Source: an uncultured Peptococcaceae bacterium (GTDB lineage Bacteria > Bacillota > Peptococcia > Peptococcales > Peptococcaceae). From it: a DNA stretch of 12,491 bases. Each line of letters starts with the position of its first letter. Position 1 is the first letter of the stretch. The stretch lies in NCBI GenBank assembly GCA_902492275.1, contig CABUKW010000088.1, positions 1-12,491 on the forward strand, written 5' to 3'. A program made the translations under genes and the position numbers. Below the pieces are notes generated by a model, which ran no database searches, was not told the origin of the DNA, and was given only the letters and a program-made list of their open reading frames with translations. Positions 1 through 5,943 of this stretch are shown here, one piece after another.

Positions 1-1
1 T

Positions 2-1312
2 GGTTTAACGGTGGAAGGAAAACGTTCGCTGGCATTAATTTTATGTACAACCTTGATTTGGATGAGCAATGTGCTTCCCTTGGGTTTGGTGGCAATGGGA
101 GCGCTGCTATTGATGCCAGTGCTGGGACTGTGTACATTGCCGCAAGCTGCTGATAAATTTTGTGAACCAGTTTTTTTCTTCATGGTCGCTAATTATGTAG
201 TAGCCAATGGGTTAGCTGTAACGGGATTAGACAGACGGATTACATTACTATTGGCGATTGCGTCAGGCGGTAATGCAAAAAAATTATTGCTCATTTTTAT
301 GATGGGCGCTGCAGTTTTGTCTATGGTACTTTCCGATATGGGCGTTGTACTGATGATGCTTCCCATTGCTTTAATGCTATTGCGGGCGACAGGCTGTGAG
401 CCGGGAAAGAGTAACTATGGGCGCGCTGTCATGGTGGGGCTGCCTGTTGCAGCATTAATCGGCGGTATGGGAACGCCGGCTGGCTCGGCAACCAATGTGC
501 TTGCCTTGACTGTGCTGGAGAATACAGCTGGTATTCAAGTCACTTTTGCACAATGGGCTTGTCTGGGTATACCGATTGTACTGCTACTGACGCCGATTGT
601 CTATAAAATTGTATGGCATGTTTATCGTCCGGAAATTACTTTCTTACAAGGCATGGAAAATGCGCAGGAACAGTTGCAGGGTTTAGGGCGGATGCATGGA
701 CAGGAAAAGAAATTTATCATTGTTATGTTATTGCTGATTCTGGCATGGTTGACAGAAAGTGTACATGGCCTTCCCATTGCAATTACAACGACATTAGGAG
801 CGTTAGTATTTTTCCTGCCAGGTATTGATGTCTTGAATTGGGAAAATACGAAAAACGCAATTATGTGGGATATTATTTTGGTAGTCAATTCTTGTTCGGC
901 GTTAGGTTCGGTGATTTGGGATAGCGGCGCAGCTGCTTGGATTGCCAATGATATTTCTGTATTATTGGATGGTCAAAGCGTTGTTGTAATGCTGATTATA
1001 TTGGGGCTGGTGATTGCCTACGCCCATTTAGTTTGTCCGGTAAACCCGGCTTTGGTATCTATTTTTGTACCGATTACCTGTACAATCGCTGTGGCGCAGG
1101 GATTAAATCCAGCCTGTTTGGCCATTCCAATAGGCTTCATGGTATCAGCGGCCTGCTTGATTCCGTTAGATGCAATTCCACTGGTTTGTTATGGAACAGG
1201 ATATTTTAAAATGTTAGAAATGTTTAAGTCGGGTGTCTTTATCGTATTTGCTTGGGTATTAGTTGTAACACTGATTATGATGACGATTGCACCGATGTTG
1301 GGATTAATGTAG
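2..1312 (+). CDS. SLC13/DASS-family anion (dicarboxylate) transporter, 5'-truncated by window
   Basis: Polytopic inner-membrane carrier of the divalent anion:Na+ symporter (SLC13/ArsB-like) type, probably moving a dicarboxylate such as succinate. Numbering from the GTG at 11, the glycine-rich GGMGTPAGSATN loop lies near residues 151-162 and a conserved-looking LIPLDAIPLVCYGTGYF segment lies near the C-terminus; many hydrophobic helices separate them. The frame is open to the window edge and the codons before the GTG read G-L-T, continuing the family's GLT-x-x-G-x-x-x-L opening. I therefore believe the true start is upstream and a few tens of residues are missing. Oddity: the two S-N-T signatures that bind Na+ and carboxylate in well-studied members appear altered, to S-D-M (about 108-110) and P-V-N (in HLVCPVNPALVSIF). 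The family call is firm; the substrate is inference. Confidence 0.85.
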   Translation, partial: GLTVEGKRSLALILCTTLIWMSNVLPLGLVAMGALLLMPVLGLCTLPQAADKFCEPVFFFMVANYVVANGLAVTGLDRRITLLLAIASGGNAKKLLLIFMMGAAVLSMVLSDMGVVLMMLPIALMLLRATGCEPGKSNYGRAVMVGLPVAALIGGMGTPAGSATNVLALTVLENTAGIQVTFAQWACLGIPIVLLLTPIVYKIVWHVYRPEITFLQGMENAQEQLQGLGRMHGQEKKFIIVMLLLILAWLTESVHGLPIAITTTLGALVFFLPGIDVLNWENTKNAIMWDIILVVNSCSALGSVIWDSGAAAWIANDISVLLDGQSVVVMLIILGLVIAYAHLVCPVNPALVSIFVPITCTIAVAQGLNPACLAIPIGFMVSAACLIPLDAIPLVCYGTGYFKMLEMFKSGVFIVFAWVLVVTLIMMTIAPMLGLM

Positions 1313-1333
1313 CTAGAGAAAAGTTTAAAAAGG

Positions 1334-1430
1334 AAAAACTGCTATGAAAGGCACGCTCTGTTATGATACGCACTTCAGTTTTTTGATGCGGTATGTTGGG
1401 AGCACGACCTATTGTAGCAGTTTTTATTTT
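1334..1430. terminator. Long-armed inverted repeat, candidate bidirectional terminator
   Basis: AAAAACTGCTA (1334-1344) is the perfect reverse complement of TAGCAGTTTTT (1415-1425). The right arm runs into TTTTTATTTT on the plus strand; the left arm is T-rich when read on the minus strand. It sits between the convergent transporter and HxlR genes, so it can serve both. The 70-nt interior is unusually large and contains a weaker internal pairing (ATACGC near 1366 against GCGGTAT near 1388). Confidence 0.55.
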
Positions 1431-1459
1431 ATAGAATAGCTTATTGGAATATTCCAGCT

Positions 1460-1816
1460 TCATCCATGCTGTGGGCAGACTGCGCCCTGCTGCTGCATGA
1501 GATAGGTGTTGCCCCAATCGCACATGGCTTGCAGTACGGGGATGATGGTGGTGCCGAAATCGGAAAGCCGGTACTCTACTTTAGGTGGCACCACTGGATA
1601 CACCGTGCGGATAATCAGGCCGTCGGTTTCCAATTCCCGCAGCTGCTGGGTCAGCATTTTGGGCGTAGCTTGAGGTAGCAGCTTTTGCAGCTGGTTGAAT
1701 CGTAATGTTTGATCGATGAGATGCCAGAGAATCAGCGTTTTGTATTTACCGCCGATTAATTGCAGCGTGGCCTCCACCGGACAGTGAAAGCTGCTGGGAC
1801 AGGTTTTATGCAGCAT
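1460..1816 (-). CDS. HxlR-family winged-helix transcriptional regulator
   Basis: A 118-residue DNA-binding protein of the HxlR (DUF24) family. The family hallmark is visible at residues 12-25, CPVEATLQLIGGKY, followed by KTLILWHL, the recognition region TPKMLTQQLRELETDGLI and a C-terminal part with EYRLSDFG. C12 is the position used as the redox-active thiol in characterised members such as HypR and YodB; C6, C93 and C112 are further cysteines. The start is set by AAAGGAG about 9 nt upstream. It diverges from a nitroreductase operon, the classic arrangement for HxlR regulators that sense electrophiles or disulfide stress and control nitroreductases or quinone reductases. Control of the neighbouring operon is inference from position. 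Confidence 0.9.
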   Translation of the reverse strand: MLHKTCPSSFHCPVEATLQLIGGKYKTLILWHLIDQTLRFNQLQKLLPQATPKMLTQQLRELETDGLIIRTVYPVVPPKVEYRLSDFGTTIIPVLQAMCDWGNTYLMQQQGAVCPQHG

Positions 1817-1833
1817 GGAAACAGCTCCTTTAC

Positions 1834-1856
1834 AGTATCTTTTTGGGTAGTATCTT
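1834..1856. promoter_or_regulatory. Direct repeat AGTATCTT x2, candidate HxlR operator
   Basis: AGTATCTT occurs at 1834-1841 and again at 1849-1856, 15 bp apart, just upstream of the HxlR start and overlapping its likely -10 region. The second copy sits in GTAGTATCTTAC. TAGTAT/ATACTA-type half sites are known for some HxlR regulators. Autoregulation is a reasonable guess, not shown. Confidence 0.35.
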
Positions 1857-1900
1857 ACTTAAAAGTGCATTCTTGCAAAAAAGAAAAGCAATGTTAAAAT
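1852..1900. promoter_or_regulatory. Divergent promoters sharing a palindromic -35 (TTGCAA)
   Basis: Plus strand: TTGCAA (1873-1878), 16-nt spacer, TAAAAT (1895-1900), leading into the nitroreductase operon with a leader of about 85 nt. Minus strand: the same self-complementary TTGCAA, 15-nt spacer, TAAGAT (1857-1852), leading into the HxlR gene. If both are right, the two promoters face away from one shared hexamer. The minus-strand match is weaker because of its short spacer. Confidence 0.4.
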
Positions 1901-1990
1901 TATAGCATAAGTGAGAAGGCCGCTCAACTTGTAAATTACTGTCAACGGATATATCCAGCTATATCACAACAGATAAAGGAGTTTTGCACG

Positions 1991-2569
1991 ATGGATTTTT
2001 TAGAATTGGTGAATACACGATATGCAGTACGCAGCTATACCAGTCAGCCGATAGAGAATGACAAGCTGACAAAAATTTTAGAAGCGGGCAGAATGGCTCC
2101 CACCGGCGGTAATCTGCAGCCTCAACGGTTGGTGGTGGTGCGGCAGCCGGAGGGCTTGCAAAAGCTGAGCAAAGCGGCTAACATTTACGGCGCGCCGCTG
2201 GCCATCATCGTTTGCGCTGACACGACCAAAACCTGGACGCGGCCGCAGGACGGCAAAAAGCTGACCGACATTGACGCTTCCATTGTAACGGACCACATGA
2301 TGCTGCAGGCCACCGAGTTGGGCTTAGCCAGCGTGTGGGTGTGCTGGTTTGATAAAGTGGAGCTGCGTAAGCAATTTGCCCTGCCAGAGCAGTGGGAGCC
2401 TGTTAATATTCTGGTGTTGGGCTATGGCGCGGAGCCGGCCAAACCGGCAGAGCAGCACAGCGCAATGCGCAAGCCTTTGCAGGAAACGGTATGGGATGAA
2501 GCGGGACAGTCTATTGACTTGACAGGAAAAAAGAGGGATAATAATACGGCAAACAATTATAGCGATTGA
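1991..2569 (+). CDS. Nitroreductase-family FMN oxidoreductase
   Basis: A 192-residue single-domain nitroreductase, normally an FMN flavoprotein that uses NAD(P)H to reduce nitro compounds, quinones or similar electrophiles in the cytosol. Visible signatures are the N-terminal FMN-phosphate region (TRYAVRSYTSQPI, residues about 9-21), MAPTGGNLQPQRLVVV near 35-50, and the late LGLASVWVCWFDK stretch. Length fits the compact nitroreductases. The start has AAAGGAG 9 nt upstream. It is the first gene of an operon with SmsC and SmsB (14 nt to the next start) and diverges from an HxlR regulator, which suggests induction by electrophile or redox stress. The last ~20 residues (after DEAGQSI) are polar and probably disordered. 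The actual substrate cannot be told from sequence. Confidence 0.9.
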   Translation: MDFLELVNTRYAVRSYTSQPIENDKLTKILEAGRMAPTGGNLQPQRLVVVRQPEGLQKLSKAANIYGAPLAIIVCADTTKTWTRPQDGKKLTDIDASIVTDHMMLQATELGLASVWVCWFDKVELRKQFALPEQWEPVNILVLGYGAEPAKPAEQHSAMRKPLQETVWDEAGQSIDLTGKKRDNNTANNYSD

Positions 2570-2583
2570 TGGAGGTATGTATT

Positions 2584-3303
2584 ATGCTGGAATTGAAACA
2601 AATCACTTTTTCAGCCGACCAAAAAACAATTCTGCACAATGTGGATTTGACAGTGCCCGACGGGCAGCTATTGGCCATCACCGGACCCAACGGCGGCGGG
2701 AAATCTACCTTGGCGCGGGTGATTGCCGGGATTGAACAGCCGGATAGCGGACAAATTATCTGGAACGGTCAGGACATTACAAATTTGAATATTACCGAGC
2801 GAGCCAAGCTGGGTTTGGGCTACGCCTTTCAGCAGCCGGTGCGGTTTAAGGGCATTTCGGTGTTTGAATTGCTGAAGCTGGCCGCCGGCGGCGATTTAAC
2901 CATCGCCCAGGCCTGCGATTATTTGAGTCAGGTGGGCTTATGTGCCCGGGAATATGTGGACCGCATGGTGGACGCCAGCTTATCGGGCGGGGAACTAAAG
3001 CGCATTGAAATTGCCACCATTTTGGCCCGTCGAGTAAAACTGGCTGTGTTTGATGAACCGGAGGCCGGTATCGATTTGTGGAGCTTCCAGAATTTAATTC
3101 AGGTCTTTGAAGATTTGCAGAAAAATCAGCAGCAGTCGATTGTGATTATCTCCCATCAGGAACGGCTGCTGAAAATTGCCGACCGCATTGTGGTTATCGA
3201 AGGCGGACGGGTAGCGGCAGAGGACGCGGCGGAAAAAATTCTGCCCCAATTATTAAATCAGAAACCATGCTGTAAAGCAGGACGGGGGTGCGAACAGCCA
3301 TGA
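2584..3303 (+). CDS. smsC: SufC/SmsC-like Fe-S assembly ABC ATPase
   Basis: Soluble ABC ATPase of the SufC type, which drives Fe-S cluster assembly on a SufB/D-like partner rather than transport. Walker A GPNGGGKST spans residues 34-42, the Q-loop is in YAFQQPVRFKGISV, the signature LSGGELKR begins at 133, Walker B ends in D157-E158, and the H-loop histidine is H191. Length is 239 residues, normal for SufC. I start at ATG 2584 because GGAGG (2571-2575) lies 8 nt ahead; an upstream TTG (2566) and ATG (2569) in frame overlap or precede that site. Oddity: the tail carries C229, C230 and C236 in KPCCKAGRGCEQP, a possible metal ligand set. The stop overlaps the SmsB start as ATGA. With only one SufB/D-like partner and no SufS or SufU nearby, this fits the minimal SMS arrangement. 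Confidence 0.88.
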   Translation: MLELKQITFSADQKTILHNVDLTVPDGQLLAITGPNGGGKSTLARVIAGIEQPDSGQIIWNGQDITNLNITERAKLGLGYAFQQPVRFKGISVFELLKLAAGGDLTIAQACDYLSQVGLCAREYVDRMVDASLSGGELKRIEIATILARRVKLAVFDEPEAGIDLWSFQNLIQVFEDLQKNQQQSIVIISHQERLLKIADRIVVIEGGRVAAEDAAEKILPQLLNQKPCCKAGRGCEQP

Positions 3304-4289
3304 GTCAGGAACATTTATCTTTCAATTTGGCAGGTACCAGCGGTTTGGCGGCCAAACAGCAATCCGGCGGCATAGACGACGCTCAGAAGCATTTATTGCT
3401 GGAAATCGCCGGGTTAAAAGAATTACCGGCCGGAGCCTTTAATATCCGCGCCAATGGGGCTACCGCCCAGCGGCAAAGCTCGGAGCATGTAAAAATTGTA
3501 GGCAAAAACGATGTGCAGGGTATTGATATTTATGTAGAGCCCGGCACCAAAGAAGAAACCATCTATATTCCGGTAGTGATGAGCCAGAGCGGTATTCAGG
3601 AGCTGGTATACAATGATTTTCATATCGGGGCCGGTGCAGATGTTACCATTATTGCTGGCTGCGGCATTGACAACTGCGGCCATGAGGACAGCCAGCACGA
3701 TGGCATTCACAGCTTCTTTATCGAAAAAGGCGCCCGCGTCAAATATGTGGAAAAACATTACGGCTGCGGCAGCGGCGACGGCGGACGGATTATGAATCCC
3801 CAGACCATTGTGGAAATTGGGGAAGGCGGCTATATGGAAATGGAAACGGTGCAGATTAAAGGCATTGATTCTACCCACCGCAGCACCAAAGCCACTTTAC
3901 AGCAGGAAGCTACCTTTGTTGTGACCGAACGGTTGATGACCCACGGCCAGCAGGAAGCCATCAGCGAATTTGAAGTGACCTTATCCGGGGAAGGTTCCGG
4001 CACCCATCTGGTGTCCCGTGCGGTGGCCCGCGAGCAGTCCAGTCAGACCTTTATCGCCCGCATTACCGGCGACGCGGCTTGCAGCGGCCATTCCGAGTGC
4101 GACGCTATTATCATGGACGACGCCAAAATCAGCGCAATTCCGCAAATTAAAGCTGATTGCCCTGACGCCTCTCTCATTCATGAAGCAGCGATCGGCAAAA
4201 TTGCCGGCGATCAGATTATCAAACTGATGACATTGGGGTTGACAGCCGCTGAAGCAGAAGAACAGATTATCGAAGGATTTTTGAAATAA
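3300..4289 (+). CDS. smsB: SufB/SufD-like Fe-S scaffold (SmsB type)
   Basis: A 329-residue member of the SufB/SufD beta-helix family, shorter than typical SufB (about 480) and lacking its N-terminal extension, as in minimal SmsCB systems. Conserved features include HDGIHSFFIEKGARVKYVEKH in the core and the C-terminal block SAIPQIKAD...LIHEAAIGKI...GLTAAEAEEQIIEGF, where HE corresponds to the SufB His-Glu pair implicated in cluster assembly. C121, C126 and C156 cluster in the core; by eye the cysteine equivalent to E. coli SufB C405 seems absent (MDDAKISAIP). ATG 3300 is chosen over GTG 3288 because it overlaps the SmsC stop by 4 nt and has a G-rich Shine-Dalgarno just upstream. It should form a complex with SmsC. 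The scaffold role is inferred from family. Confidence 0.87.
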   Translation: MSQEHLSFNLAGTSGLAAKQQSGGIDDAQKHLLLEIAGLKELPAGAFNIRANGATAQRQSSEHVKIVGKNDVQGIDIYVEPGTKEETIYIPVVMSQSGIQELVYNDFHIGAGADVTIIAGCGIDNCGHEDSQHDGIHSFFIEKGARVKYVEKHYGCGSGDGGRIMNPQTIVEIGEGGYMEMETVQIKGIDSTHRSTKATLQQEATFVVTERLMTHGQQEAISEFEVTLSGEGSGTHLVSRAVAREQSSQTFIARITGDAACSGHSECDAIIMDDAKISAIPQIKADCPDASLIHEAAIGKIAGDQIIKLMTLGLTAAEAEEQIIEGFLK

Positions 4290-4317
4290 ATATTGCAGGC
4301 ACGGCGTTGTAAACGAA

Positions 4318-4370
4318 ACAGCCGAAGGAGCTTTTCCAATGGAGAAGGTTATCCTTCGGTTGTCTTTTTA
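4318..4370 (+). terminator. Intrinsic terminator of the nitroreductase-smsCB operon
   Basis: ACAGCCGAAGGAG (4318-4330) pairs with the segment ending TCCTTCGGTTGT (4352-4363), with inner pairing CTTTTCC (4331-4337) against GGAGAAG (4341-4347) and a 3-nt loop. CTTTTTATTTT follows. The hairpin is long and nearly continuous, 29 nt after the SmsB stop. Confidence 0.85.
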
Positions 4371-4526
4371 TTTTGCCAGCTACGCGGAAAAACAATTTAT
4401 CGGCCGGAAAATAGGGCAGAATGTTATGGCTGCTTGCATAAATATTCAAATTCGGATAATGATTTTTGTTGGATTTTGGATTTTATATTTTTTGCTGCCA
4501 CTGCGGTTTTTGGGAAAGGCGGTGGA
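4371..4526. other. Intergenic stretch without recognisable content
   Basis: No gene, promoter or repeat that I can support. A short open frame (4339-4533, plus) begins inside the operon terminator, has no family features and ends in the first palindrome of the repeat array; I treat it as noncoding. Confidence 0.5.
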
Positions 4527-4763
4527 GGTGTAAACGAGAGATTACACCGGTCTATTTTCTGCCGAAGGGAAGGGTGTAAAGCGTTGTTTATAGGTGCGTT
4601 GGCAAGGTGCGTCAGATTTGCAGCACCAAGGTGTAAACAGTCGTTTACAGGTAAGCCGCCGGGGTGTGTCAGATCTGCAATACCGGTGTATCAGGTTCGC
4701 AACACCGAGGTGTAAAGAGCAGTTTACAGGTGCGTTGGCGAGGTGTGTCATGTTTGCGACACC
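4527..4763. repeat. Array of eight 22-nt imperfect palindromes (57-bp composite unit)
   Basis: Eight 22-nt elements of form GGTG(Y)-N12-(R)CACC or -CAGG begin at 4527, 4573, 4606, 4630, 4663, 4685, 4709 and 4742. Type 1 reads GGTGTAAA...TTTACAGG (4527, 4573, 4630, 4709; the first ends TTACACC). Type 2 reads GGTGTGTCAG...GCAACACC with variants (4606, 4663, 4685, 4742). Within a composite unit, type 1 and type 2 are always separated by an 11-nt linker (TGCGTTGGCRA or TAAGCCGCCGG), and type 2 is followed by 0-2 nt before the next element, giving a 57-bp period. The elements at 4663 and 4685 abut directly. A ninth type 1 element lies at 4948. The base changes often keep the arms complementary, so selection on a hairpin or a dyad binding site is plausible. 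Confidence 0.85.
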
Positions 4764-4836
4764 GGGATAGATTTTTCTCATTCTACAAACGCTTATATAT
4801 TATACTATTTATATACAGTAAATATAAAAACATTAA

Positions 4837-4931
4837 AACATGTTTTAAAACATAGTAAAACATAAAAACATAAAAAACATGAAAAACATGAAAAACATAA
4901 AAAACATGAAAAACATGAAAAACATAAAAAA
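4837..4931. repeat. AT-rich tandem tract of (R)AAAAACAT 8-9-mers
   Basis: After an AT-rich lead-in (TTATATATTATACTATTTATATAC, split around 4792-4815), the sequence settles into repeated AAAACAT, AAAAACAT and GAAAAACAT units to 4925. There is a higher-order 27-nt pattern of one AAAAAACAT and two GAAAAACAT units, seen twice. The plus strand is almost T-free apart from the CAT positions. Such a tract melts and bends easily. It sits directly between the main palindrome array and the ninth palindrome. Confidence 0.8.
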
Positions 4932-4945
4932 GAGCCTGACGGCTC
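4926..4945 (-). terminator. Minus-strand intrinsic terminator
   Basis: Read on the minus strand: GAGCC-GTCA-GGCTC (4945-4932) followed by TTTTTT (4931-4926). It is a short but perfect 5-bp GC-rich stem with a tetraloop and U-tract. No minus-strand protein gene lies upstream, so it may end a noncoding transcript. Confidence 0.6.
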
Positions 4946-5190
4946 AAGGTGTAAAGGGCCGTTGTCACCGACGATTTTTTGTAGAAGTTTTGGAGCCAAG
5001 GCCTATCTCCAGCCGCAGCGCTCGTTGACACAAAGCAAGAAGCTTGCGGCAGCAATGCCGCCAAAAGGCTGTAAATTGCCCTATGAACGGGCAAAAGGCA
5101 GCTTGGTATCCCCAAGTATGGCTGCGGCATATCAGAGGCCCAGAAAGAAAAATACGACTTATCAGCACTATCTGGATATGCCTGAGAAGC
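4926..5190 (-). ncRNA. Candidate structured small RNA (unidentified)
   Basis: Four independent local hairpins precede the minus-strand terminator: GCAG/CTGC around CTTGG/CCAAG (5098-5125), TTGCCC/GGGCAA (5076-5094), GCGGCA/TGCCGC (5046-5061, 4-nt loop) and TGGAG/CTCCA (4991-5011). An outer pairing GGCATATC (5126-5133) with GATATGCC (5175-5182) encloses the upstream end. A weak promoter-like TTAACG-16-TATAGC can be read on the minus strand near 5215-5188. I recognise no Rfam family. Short frames through this stretch lack family features. It could instead be a mobile repeat. Confidence 0.25.
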
Positions 5191-5609
5191 TATATTTTTG
5201 TTTTTAAGCCCGTTAAACAGTATTTTTAGTACCTAGGGACATAAAAAGAAAATCAACGCCTTAAAATCAAAATAGACATGGTTTCGGCGCAAAGAAAAAA
5301 TTAGCCCCATTTTCCTAGCGGAACAGTAAATCCGAAATAATAAAGAGAACCCGTCCCATAGAGGAAGAAAAACAAAAAAATAATCTGCATAAATATAATA
5401 GAATAAAAATAATTATGCCTTGCAAACGAAATGCCAAGTACACCAGAAAGAATATTTTTTGCGCAATCCGAGTAGGGCGCACATTGGTATCAATTTCTAT
5501 CTATAAAACGCTACGAAAATCAATTTTGGGAATAGCGGAAAATGCAGAAATAACGTGTAGTGCAAAATGTTCTGCGCAGAGCATCTTCCAGAGAACAACG
5601 CCGGAAAGA
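5191..5609. other. AT-rich intergenic stretch, no gene recognised
   Basis: Low-complexity A-rich DNA to about 5415, then mixed sequence. The longest open frame (5415-5636, plus, 73 codons) lacks a convincing ribosome binding site and any family motif. A small TTGCGC...GCGCAC dyad at about 5459-5482 is the only structure seen. Confidence 0.5.
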
Positions 5610-5637
5610 AGATTCTTCGCCTGCAGCTCAACATGAC
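5610..5637 (-). repeat. Degenerate GTCAT...GAAGAATCT intergenic repeat motif
   Basis: On the minus strand the segment begins GTCATGTTGAGCTGCAGGCG and ends AAGAATCT. This resembles a short motif of the form GTCATNCTGAGC...GCGAAGNATCT that recurs in intergenic DNA of many bacteria. The match is from memory and the copy appears diverged. Function is unknown. Confidence 0.4.
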
Positions 5638-5656
5638 GGCACTGGCCTAACGGTCT

Positions 5657-5749
5657 CTACAACGTACTTGCCGTAGAGAATACAAAAAGGCACAATGCAT
5701 TCGCTGCCATTCTATGGGCTTCACTTCCCGCTATGCTTCGCCAAAATTC
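5657..5749. repeat. Diverged ~94-bp direct repeat, copy A
   Basis: Copy A starts CTACAACGTACTTGCCGTAG and ends GCTTCGCCAAAATTC. It aligns along its length with copy B at 5850-5943, sharing CTACAACGTA, TAGAATACA/GAGAATACA, GCTGCC/TCTGCC, TTCTATGGG/TTTTATGGG and TTCGCCAAAATTC with small indels. There is no coding frame in common. Between the copies lies a three-fold 11-nt repeat, AAACGTGCTTY (5805-5835, last copy partial). Confidence 0.6.
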
Positions 5750-5849
5750 TAGCAGTCATCTGGCCTGCGGTACGATTTCAGCATATTTGCACATTTGCAC
5801 AGAAAAACGTGCTTCAAACGTGCTTTATACGTGCCAGCGGCATCGCACC

Positions 5850-5943
5850 CTACAACGTATCTGGCGGATAGAATACAGAAAAATTAGGGCACGCTCTGCC
5901 GTTTTATGGGGTTAAAAACTCCCCGCTCCCTTCGCCAAAATTC
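5850..5943. repeat. Diverged ~94-bp direct repeat, copy B
   Basis: Partner of the copy at 5657-5749, 193 bp downstream. Its right end (GCTCCCTTCGCCAAAATTCC) is also the left arm of the fold-back element that follows, so the duplicated unit may be the edge of that element plus flanking DNA. Confidence 0.6.

Noticed and set aside
3423..4181. Minus-strand and alternate-frame ORFs inside smsB
   Set aside because: Shadow frames of a well-supported SufB/D-family gene.
4527..4763. CRISPR array
   Set aside because: Repeats are imperfect palindromes of two types with gaps of 0-24 nt that are themselves conserved; there are no unique spacers and no cas genes.
4542..5130. Minus-strand frames with repetitive FHVFHVFYVF-like and GVAN-like translations
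   Set aside because: The repetition is the direct consequence of the DNA repeats (57-bp units and AAAAACAT units), not a repeat protein; no start signals.
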